A program made the translations under genes and the position numbers. A stretch of 64,000 nucleotides of DNA from Chrysomallon squamiferum (Eukaryota; Mollusca; Gastropoda; Neomphalida; Peltospiridae): NCBI GenBank assembly GCA_012295275.1, contig CM022670.1:40523251-40587250 (forward strand), read 5' to 3'. Each line of letters opens with the position of its first letter. Position 1 is the first letter of the stretch. This document shows, piece after piece, positions 55,369 to 64,000 of this stretch. The notes under the pieces were generated by a model that saw nothing but the letters and a program-made list of their open reading frames with translations, had not been told where the DNA came from and ran no database searches.

Positions 55369-58300
55369 GAGTGTGGCATATAATATGTGTGTGCATATAC
55401 ATGTGTATAGTATATATATTCTTTTCTTTATTTTTGAAATATTGCAATGTGTATAGTCAATAAATTTAAATTAATCATTTTGAATTGAGCATATTAGCAA
55501 ATCATTTTTTAATTATTTTATTAATATGAAATGTTATTGTGAGAAGGTAAATTTATGTACATTAAAACCCCTAAATATCTGACTTAGTTATTGTTTTACG
55601 TTTCGAAAACACCTTATGGAGATGAAGATTTTTCTTTCTTCTGTTCTAGGATTAATAACAGTTCATAAATAATGTCATGGGGACATTTAAAAATTTCATT
55701 TTTTTTCTTCTGTTTTACTATTATTAATAAAAATAACAGTTCATACTAATAATGTCACAGGGGACATTTAAAAAAATTATTACTGATATTTTTTTTCAGA
55801 ATACACATTTACTATTATTAAATCTTTAAAAATACTATAGCATATTCAGTATCAATATTTTTTGTTTTGTTTTTTTGTTGTTGTTTTTTTTTTGAGCCAG
55901 AATACAAAATCTGATTGATATAATGAATGTATATTATACTGACTGTATTTTAAAAAAAATTGAAATATGTAAGACACATTCATATCAAAAAAATATATTT
56001 CAGAAGGTGGATTTTATTTATTTTGTTATTATTATATTTTATTTATTTTGTTATTATTTTTTTTTTTTTTTTTTTTTTTTTTTTCTGTTCTTTATTTATT
56101 TTTCTTTGTCTCATCAATTTATTTTGATTTTCAGATATTTGTGGAATATTTTAAAGAACTGGAAGAAGAGAGTATCAGAGATAACTTTGTAGTGATTTAT
56201 GAATTGCTTGATGAAGTGATGGATTTTGGTTATCCACAAACTACAGACCACAAAATTTTACAAGAGTAAATATAAATTTGTTATTCATCACCCTTCATCA
56301 CTTTCCTATCCAGTTTTTGCCATACATCATTAATTATAATACTGACTGAGAGTGAGATGGTTAACATTTGAAATTAAAAGATAATTATAAATAGCTTATT
56401 TGCTAGAATCGTGTAAGGATCTCGACCATTTTTATTTAAATACATTTATTGTCATGGATTTCTCTTTTTGAATTTAGATACATCACTCAAGAGGGACACA
56501 AACTGGAAGTTGCACCTCGTCCTCCTATGGCTGTTACGAATGCAGTGTCTTGGAGATCTGACGGCATAAAATATCGCAAGAATGAAGTGTTTCTTGACGT
56601 AATTGAATCAGTAAATTTAATGGTGAATTTTGTTTTTACACATTTATTTTATTTATGTAAACTTAGTAAAGTTAAATAAAAGAAAAATTTAATAAAAGGT
56701 TATTTGATGATACCCTTGCACATATTATTATACATCAGTTCTGTGATTTTATATTAATATAAGAGAGAAATATGCTGCTGCAACACTGTGAACTAATATT
56801 GTAACTTATTACTAGCAAATAATTTGTTATCTGCTTTCTCTGTATAGAGGTAAACTGACATAGAGGCAGGGGAAAAATTCAAAATTTCTACATTTTTATT
56901 GAAAATATTTTGAGTTTTTGTTCAGAACTAAGCTACATTTTTATTTACAGCAGGCAAACACAAGACTCTTATTTCCATCATTTTCTGCATAGCCTTGAAG
57001 TTGACTAATTCATTAACTGACTGGCTGAGTATCTGTATATGTGTTAATTTTATATCATATATACTGCATTATAATTTATAAGTTTTGTTATTATTATTTG
57101 TCATAACAGGGTTAATATTTTTCTTCTATTAGGTTAGTGCTAATGGAAATGTACTGAGGAGTGAAATTGTTGGATCTGTTAAAATGAGAGTTTTCTTGTC
57201 AGGAATGCCAGAATTGAGACTGGGACTTAATGATAAAGTTTTGTTTGAAAGTACTGGAAGTAAGTATCATTTTTCAAGACTGAGTCAAATAATTCACTGT
57301 AGGTTGTGGTCAGGGAAAAAATTATTTTGCGTCTGTAGAGAGGCTAAAACAAATGGTATAATACTTGAAACACTGTAAAATCTTGGTTAATAGCATAAAA
57401 CACAAGTTAACAGAAAATTATTATAAGTTACTTAACATGGGAAAAAAACCCTGTAAATTATTTATTTATTTGTGTTCTTTTATTTAATTCAGATAATGTT
57501 TAAATTCTGTGAAATACTTGTATGTTGACTCTTAATGCATTTTTTGATTTTGTGTTGATTATTCTGCTATAACACATATTAATAGTCCAATTAATATTAC
57601 ATTGAAATTTTAAAATTTTGTTTGTTTTTGGGTTTTTTTCATTTTTTTCCTTCATAAGATTTTTATTTGGTGCAGTGTTAGCACATTTTTTAAATTTGTA
57701 CTTTACTATTATTTGTTGTTCAGAATTTTGTGCTGTCATGTAACATTCACTGCTATTTATTCTGTGCTGGGTTTTTTTCAGGAGGAAAAAGTAAATCAGT
57801 AGAACTGGAGGATGTCAAATTTCATCAGTGTGTTCGTTTGTCACGATTTGAAAATGACCGCACTATTTCATTTATCCCACCTGATGGAGAGTTTGAACTG
57901 ATGTCATACAGACTAAATACTCACGTTAGTACATACTGTACAACTAAAATGTATAGTGATTCAGAAAAGTTTGTTGTAAAATGAAATACTGTATCAATAT
58001 ATATTTCATTGTGTAAGTTATCCATACAGATATTTAAACCTTTTTCTTGTTTTCATGTTTAATAGTCTCATACACAGATCTTTAATACATGAATTTATGT
58101 GACACAGTTCATTACAGTGCTATTTGAATTGATTTGAACTTTAAATTGTTTTATAAAAATAACATCTAAAACTCCAGGTATATTTAAATCTGTGTATCAC
58201 ATTGTGAAAACCTCAGTGGTTGTGTCCATACATTTCAGGTAAAGCCTCTGATCTGGGTGGAATCTGTTATAGAGAGACATGCACACAGCAGGGTGGAATA

Positions 58301-59823
58301 CATGATCAAGGTATTCATAGTATTTAGCATTTGTTTTGTTTCAAAAGTGTACCTGATTTGAGAATGTTCATACCATGTGCTAGGAATGTGAATTATTTAT
58401 TGTTTTAATGTTAGAATTAAATTGTCCTAATTTTTTCACTCCATATTTTGTTCAGTTCTGAGCACAAATTAGTTAGAACTGTATCTTATAGAATGAATAA
58501 ACGTTGTTACTAATACTAATCAATTTTAATATCTTAGTTGATAGTGGATAATTAACAGAATAGTTTTGGATATTATTTGCACATTCATCCTGTTATTTCT
58601 GTTCATATGATGAACAACTTATTTGTATTTCAGGCCTTTTCTTCAAAACTAACATTTAAAATGTTCAGAATCGTTTGTATTATTATTTGTACAGGCAAAG
58701 AGTCAGTTCAAACGCAGGTCGACGGCTAACAATGTGGAGATAATCATTCCAGTGCCTGCAGATGCAGATTCTCCCAAGTTCAAGACTTCTGTTGGAAGTT
58801 GTCGTTACTCTCCTGAGGTCAGCAGTGTGATTTGGAGCATCAAATCTTTTCCAGTGAGTTGACAATGACAGCTGTCTTGTTTCATGAGTAAATCTTTAAT
58901 ATACAAAACAGGCTGCAATAAATGAAATTGGTTACAGTGAATATTTTTTTTTTATGAATAAATTGTAACATTTTATTGTTTTACTTATTAGTCGGGAGAG
59001 AAACAAATTAAAAAAATACCTTGGTATATACAAAATGTATTTAGACCTTTTCAGTGGATTCTCTTTAGTTTCAGACTTTCATTAATATCTATTTGGATTG
59101 TAAACAATTACATAATCCCACATTTTAATTGTGTGAGATAATCTAAGATCGTTGGAGCATTTTATAACAGTACTTGATCTAGATAGAAATAAAATTTATT
59201 AATGAGTCTGTTTCATACCATATCAACATAGCTATTGTATTATGAAAATTCATCCCACAATGATGTTTAATTACAGGGAGGAAAGGAATATTTGATGAGA
59301 GCCCATTTTGGTCTGCCCAGTGTGATGAGTGAGGATCTTGAAGGACGTCCACCGATTCAAGTCAAATTTGAAATCCCATATTTCACTGTATCTGGAATAC
59401 AGGTTGGTATTTTACAATGTGCCCAACTATTTCAAATTTCTCATTCAGACCATTCAACAAATCTCATGACACTGAACCATACTGCGGCATTGAATTGAGA
59501 AGCTAAGAATGAACGTATAGACAGGAGTGTGCCTCTCATATGACAACAGTACAAATGAATACTGTAGCAGTTTGTGCCAAGACAAAATTTTAAAATTTTC
59601 ATTTAAATTTCATTTGAAATAAATTTATAAAATATTGCAGCCAGTTACCTTGTTACTTTAATTCTCTTTATGTAATACAGCTATTTAAAATCTTATGTGC
59701 TGTTATTTATTTTTATTTTTTCAGGTTCGCTATCTGAAGATTATTGAAAAGAGTGGATACCAAGCCTTGCCGTGGGTGAGATACATCACCCAGAATGGAG
59801 ACTACCAGCTGAGAACTCAGTAG
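54730..59823 (+). CDS. AP1M1: AP-1 clathrin adaptor complex medium subunit mu, 10 coding exons
   Basis: Exons 54730-54771, 55057-55281, 56135-56265, 56478-56622, 57133-57259, 57782-57924, 58239-58310, 58695-58853, 59277-59402 and 59725-59823 join in frame to 422 residues; animal AP1M1 is about 423. The N-terminal longin-type domain begins [24 protein letters not shown]. The C-terminal mu-homology domain, which recognises tyrosine-based sorting signals, starts near [11 protein letters not shown]. It contains [55 protein letters not shown] and [19 protein letters not shown], ending RTQ. The complex sorts cargo between trans-Golgi and endosomes. The AP1M1 and AP1M2 names separate only in vertebrates, so this is the single-type invertebrate mu1 by inference. 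The adaptor is conserved throughout; the least conserved part is residues 30-60. Confidence 0.98.
55660..55785. repeat. ~80-bp tandem duplication in an AP-1 mu intron
   Basis: The block aataacagttcata, aataatgtca and ggggacatttaaaaa occurs twice, about 75-80 bp apart, with the run ttttttcttctgtttta beside it. Confidence 0.7.
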
Positions 59824-59959
59824 TATTTTATAGACAAAAAGTGCAAGAGAAAATTCAATTCCCACTGAACACAATTTCTTGTTAGTGATTAAAATGCTTA
59901 TGTGTTATATGAAAGTGGATTCATCCAGTTAACTAAACTTAGAGTCAAGTGTGTCATTA

Positions 59960-59965
59960 AATAAA
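59960..59965 (+). terminator. Candidate polyadenylation signal for AP-1 mu
   Basis: AATAAA 137 nt after the TAG stop at 59821-59823. Confidence 0.45.
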
Positions 59966-60620
59966 AGGGCATTCGTGCATTTTCAGTTTTTTTTTTAGCA
60001 TCAAAGTTTATTCTGATCTTGTGTTTCATTAATTTATTTTTAGCATCAAAGTTGTTCGTCTTGGTCAGCTCCAAGTTTATTTCCATAGTAATTTCCACCC
60101 TTGCAATAATATATATTTATTTTATATAAAAAGAAATGTTGATGGGATGGATTGTAAGTTAAAAACAAGATTCTGAGAAAGTGAAAAGGTTTCGTGGGTT
60201 GTTACAATCTGGTGTCTGAACAATTAGAGATTTATTTTTATCAGTATTTCAATTACTGTATACTGTTTATTGTATATGTGTATTTAACTGAATGCATTTC
60301 AGAAATGTTAGTTCTGTAATTATTAAAAACAATGATCAAACTCAACAATACAGTAAAGATTTTAATTGTCTTATACAAATGTATCCCTTAAATCTAACCA
60401 CATTCCAAACCAAGTATATTTTGTTGTTATCATTGTTGAATGGATAAACTTAAATGTACAAGTCAATTACATTTCAGATATAACACAATATTGTCCTTGA
60501 ATATAAATATATATATATATATATATGCAGATTATGTCAAGAATTTCTTTATGTTGTATTTCATAAACAGTTTAAGCATTAAATGAATGTGCTTTTAACT
60601 GCTTTTAATGTGTTTGTTGT

Positions 60621-60655
<35 letters not shown>

Positions 60656-61620
60656 CCCATCAAGATACATGACAATATTTTATTTCTTACTTTTTTGGTG
60701 AAATGAAAAGGTTGTGGGCATATTGTAAAAACACATATAATAAAAAAAAAAAAAAAAAGCATTGAGTAAATTGATCCATCCTGCATAATGATGTCATGAC
60801 AAGAAAAAAGTTGGAGTGTGGGTATTTTGTTTTTAAATAAGATTGGATGGCAAAAAATAATACATAAAATTTGAAAAACAGCTTTGATCTATGCAGAATA
60901 TAATTAGGCCCTTTCTTCATATCACCAAAGGTACACATTCAGAAAAAATTTATTCTTACATTTTGTGTGTGTTAGTCAGCACTGCACTATTTTATATTTC
61001 ACAATTTAAATTGGTTATGCAATTTATAAAAACCGAAACAATGTATATCTACTTACAGATTTTATTAAACTAATCATTCAATGTACATTGTACACGATCT
61101 TCTGTAAATTCTTCATTAATGATACTTTAAATGGTTATTTCATATAAAAAAAACCTCCAAAAAATGCACAGCCACATTGTGATTAAAAAATACCAATTTC
61201 TAGGTAAAAATAATTAACTGTTTCATTATAGCAGGATGGCTTTATTTGGATATACATGATGAATGCTATTAAAACTGAGATTGGCTTTTCTCAAATACTT
61301 GTAACAGTTCACTGTAAGAAGATATTTCAGTCTGATTAAATGTTTGTTATTTCTGTGACAACACTGTTATGGGAGTAGCACAATGAACTAAAATGAAACT
61401 TGTTTAATATTTTAAAAAACAAATCATATATATGTATACATCTGAAATCCATTTTAAAATATGTGTTAAATTAAAGATTTGTTATTTGGGTTTTGTGACT
61501 ATAATTCTAACATACACAATTTATAACCATCAGTAAAAACACAAAAATGTACACCTTATCCATACATATAGCACTTTCTGAATTTAAAATATTTTAAAAA
61601 TTATTATTATATTTTAAATT
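59966..61620. other. Convergent intergenic region between AP-1 mu and the minus-strand gene
   Basis: AT-rich, with (AT)n at 60507-60526 and poly-A runs at 60626-60652 and 60742-60758. No additional gene seen. Both flanking genes end toward it, so it should hold two 3' UTRs. Confidence 0.55.
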
Positions 61621-61625
61621 ATTAT

Positions 61626-61631
61626 TTTATT
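61626..61631 (-). terminator. Candidate polyadenylation signal of the minus-strand gene
   Basis: TTTATT on the plus strand (AATAAA on the minus strand), about 70 nt after the stop codon at 61701-61703. Confidence 0.4.
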
Positions 61632-61700
61632 TATTTATCTGTTGTTGTTGTTTTTTTTGTTTTTTTTTTTTTTGTTTAAGTTATATATTAAATTATATAT

Positions 61701-63998
61701 TTAATTTTCATTATTACTTGATGAAGTACAAGTATCATTTGTAGTTGAATCTCTTGAAGAGTCTTCTGATTCAGTTTTATCATTATCACCCGTTTCAGTT
61801 TCTGAAACCATTTTAATGCTACTGGGACAATCCTTAGAATCGTTTTTCTCACATTTAGTCTCACAGACATTGTTCTGTGTATCGTCTAAACTAGTCATTT
61901 TTGTAGGATCATTATCACTGCTATTGTTAACAGTTTCAGTGTCCTTGAATAAAGTTTCCCAAGGATTACAAATATCCTGATTGTTTTTATTCACTTCAGA
62001 AACAGAGTTTTTCTCGGGGACACTACACCTCTGGGTATCAGAAACGTGATACTGGTAGTTTTCACAATCTGAAGTCTGAGTGGAGCAACCATCATCAGCT
62101 ACAGACTGAGCCTGACATTTACCTTCAACTGAAGATACATGTTCAGTGTCAGACGAGTCATTTGTTACACATACCTCCTGACTTCCACTCGACATTTGCA
62201 GCAAAGCAGTAGATTCAGGTATGAGTAACTTTGTACATTCACTGGAGTTCTTAAGTTCAGAGCTAGCACTGGCTGATCCAGTACAAGGCTGTGAAGTAGG
62301 TGAGGTAGATGCCGATTCATCATTTGAACTTTTCAGTGATGATTTCATTATTTCATATTCTCTCTGAGCATTTGGAATCGCGTAAGAAAAGATATCACCA
62401 GACATTTCAGATGTAGTCTGTGAATCTGAACATTCACTAATGGAATGCTGATTTAAAGTTTCATTGGGAGCTGCATTAACGACTGGCTCATCTTTCCATT
62501 TAATGGAACTCAAATCAAGTGCTTCAGTTGTCATGATGCTAGTTTTAGTGGAAGACACTATCACATCTGTTTTGCCATTTTCTGCCGGTCCCTGATTTTT
62601 AGTCAATTGTGAATCAAAACATTTGGTCTGAAAAGGTTTCTCTGTACAGTTCCTTTCGTACTCCACAGACAAATCCAGAGGTTTTTCCTCTGATGTAACT
62701 TCAAGATTATCAGTTGATCTGTGCCTGGAAGGAAGCACAGCAAAACGATCTATTCTTGATAATAAACCAAATGGTCTGGTTAATGCATTTTGATCAAAAT
62801 TATTTACATTATTATTTAATATTTCTACCTTCTGATCATCTTTTTCAGACGTTTTTGAACAGTCATCTGTCTGCTGTAGATTTGTTATTTCTTGGCTTAC
62901 TGCTGGATTTGAACTCAAATTAACAGAATTTTTTCTTGAGAAATCAATAGCTTTGATCTCTTCGTTGCTATCACTGTTCACTTCAATCTCTCCATCAGAC
63001 TCTATGTTGCAGGGCAGGTCACTTCTGCTGCCTGGCATAGCAGCATTCTGACAGCTGTCTTGTATTATTGGTGAGATTTTGTCTAAAATACTTCTAAAGG
63101 TATTTACATAAGAAAAATTATTATTAAATGATATTATCGGCTCTGAGTGACTGTCTGCAGGTACCTCAGAAGAGGACGAGACGCAGACTGTGCTGTCGCT
63201 GCTAGAGCTATCAATGGTAAGAGGTTCTGCTGCTGAAGACATGACGTGAGATGTCTGTCCCTGCTGTTCGGCATTATTGTAAAAAGAGTCCAGCCAGAAT
63301 GATGTTCCTGGAAAAAGACTGCTTTCATTTCTTGAATCGGGCATAGTGGTGCTGCTAACAGCAGTCACGTCTTCAGAAGAATTTAAATCTCTCTGAATGA
63401 AAATAGGCATTACTGTATCACTGGTGAAACTTGATCCTACATCAGGTGTGCAAGTGCTATTTTCTCCTTGACTTGGTTCTGAAATATTCTGTCCTTTTCT
63501 TACCACAAATGATGTCATTCCTGATTCAGACGAAGAAGAAAAATCAGACCCAGATGAACTGCGACTTACTGATTCTTGAAAAAGCAGGTTCCTTGTCTCA
63601 CTGTCATCTGTGACATCAGCCTGAGAAATGCTGTTGCCTGCTGCATCCAAATATGACTCTTTGGTACTAGCTGATTCATTTGCTGAATCTTGTTTGGAAT
63701 TTCCGATATAGAAGTCACTCCTTTCACTTTCCACGGAATCACTGGTTTTTATGGCAGTAAAGTTTCTAGAAGCAACATTGTGGTCTTCTGTTTCATTTTT
63801 CTTAGATTTTTTATGACCAGATGGATGTTTTTTATATTTACTGGTCTGATATGAAAATGAAATGCTATCATCAGATACATCTGAATAGATGATTTTATTT
63901 GCTGAGGTAGTAGCTATTTTCTCATGCTCTTTACTTTTACTCTTATGTGATTCTTTTGACAGATCTTTATTCCTTTTCCTGTGAGATTTATGTTTTTT
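61701..63998 (-). CDS. Ser/Asp/Asn-rich protein, 3' part only (runs off the right edge), unrecognised
   Basis: One uninterrupted minus-strand frame of 765 codons reaches the window edge, so this is the C-terminal part of a larger protein. Valine 63734 and the codons beyond are internal; no initiator is visible. The part nearest the edge is Lys/His/Arg/Ser-rich (HKSHRKRNKD, HKSKSKEHEK, KKHPSGHKKSKK), then about 650 residues of acidic Ser/Thr/Asn-rich, probably disordered sequence. EKPLDLSVEYER (PLDLS at 62667-62681) matches the PxDLS motif bound by the CtBP corepressor, and a second ALDLSS lies near 62503-62523. No folded domain is evident. A nuclear scaffold or ubiquitin-ligase tail (Topors- or PHRF1-like) is possible but not shown. 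The coding bias and length make it a real gene. It is tail-to-tail with AP-1 mu. Confidence 0.85.
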   Translation of the reverse strand, partial: KKHKSHRKRNKDLSKESHKSKSKEHEKIATTSANKIIYSDVSDDSISFSYQTSKYKKHPSGHKKSKKNETEDHNVASRNFTAIKTSDSVESERSDFYIGNSKQDSANESASTKESYLDAAGNSISQADVTDDSETRNLLFQESVSRSSSGSDFSSSSESGMTSFVVRKGQNISEPSQGENSTCTPDVGSSFTSDTVMPIFIQRDLNSSEDVTAVSSTTMPDSRNESSLFPGTSFWLDSFYNNAEQQGQTSHVMSSAAEPLTIDSSSSDSTVCVSSSSEVPADSHSEPIISFNNNFSYVNTFRSILDKISPIIQDSCQNAAMPGSRSDLPCNIESDGEIEVNSDSNEEIKAIDFSRKNSVNLSSNPAVSQEITNLQQTDDCSKTSEKDDQKVEILNNNVNNFDQNALTRPFGLLSRIDRFAVLPSRHRSTDNLEVTSEEKPLDLSVEYERNCTEKPFQTKCFDSQLTKNQGPAENGKTDVIVSSTKTSIMTTEALDLSSIKWKDEPVVNAAPNETLNQHSISECSDSQTTSEMSGDIFSYAIPNAQREYEIMKSSLKSSNDESASTSPTSQPCTGSASASSELKNSSECTKLLIPESTALLQMSSGSQEVCVTNDSSDTEHVSSVEGKCQAQSVADDGCSTQTSDCENYQYHVSDTQRCSVPEKNSVSEVNKNNQDICNPWETLFKDTETVNNSSDNDPTKMTSLDDTQNNVCETKCEKNDSKDCPSSIKMVSETETGDNDKTESEDSSRDSTTNDTCTSSSNNEN

Positions 63999-64000
63999 GT

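Overview
This is a window of an AT-rich animal genome. Genes have many short exons with GT-AG introns of a few hundred bases. Homopolymer runs, microsatellites and minisatellites are very dense, and there is a small cluster of eukaryotic tRNA genes. The proteins are typical bilaterian orthologues. The overall style suits an invertebrate, and I would guess a lophotrochozoan such as a mollusc, but nothing here proves the clade.

Five protein genes can be read. (1) 427-13903 (+): a 23-exon gene for a long coiled-coil protein matching SCLT1, a centriole distal-appendage protein. My exon model stays in frame throughout and gives about 707 residues. (2) 22135-24246 (+): a three-exon Golgi carbohydrate sulfotransferase of the CHST11-like HNK-1/chondroitin-4 family, 331 residues. 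(3) 37039-41671 (+): two coding exons of the vesicular inhibitory amino acid (GABA/glycine) transporter VIAAT (SLC32A1, unc-47), 500 residues, possibly with a non-coding first exon ending at 29463. (4) 54730-59823 (+): ten coding exons of the AP-1 clathrin adaptor medium subunit mu, 422 residues, near full identity to the animal family. (5) 61701-63998 (-): the 3' part of a Ser/Asp/Asn-rich protein running off the right edge, unrecognised, with a CtBP-type PLDLS motif.

Between the genes: a 23-bp minisatellite lies just after the SCLT1 stop. A 57-bp satellite of about 18 copies sits at 17.4-18.4 kb. Two related terminal-inverted-repeat elements in opposite orientation flank the sulfotransferase gene. 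Six nearly identical tRNA-Asn(GTT) genes lie in direct orientation at 30.5-35.3 kb, inside the presumed first VIAAT intron. A decayed non-LTR retrotransposon (minus strand) lies at 46.7-47.6 kb. A pair of about 446-bp direct repeats with an identical, fold-prone core lies 4.6 kb apart (48.6 and 53.2 kb). A 730-bp pyrimidine-rich tract and several microsatellites fill the rest. Several CpG-richer, repeat-poor islands around VIAAT look like candidate cis-regulatory DNA.

The genes do not form a pathway; the neighbours look like ordinary chromosomal company. I see no CRISPR array, operon, prophage or obvious novel enzymatic system. The most interesting leads are the tRNA-Asn array with a shared acceptor-stem mismatch, the duplicated structured core at 48.6/53.2 kb, the complementary TC/AG arrays enclosing two SCLT1 exons, and the abrupt change in codon composition inside the VIAAT exon.
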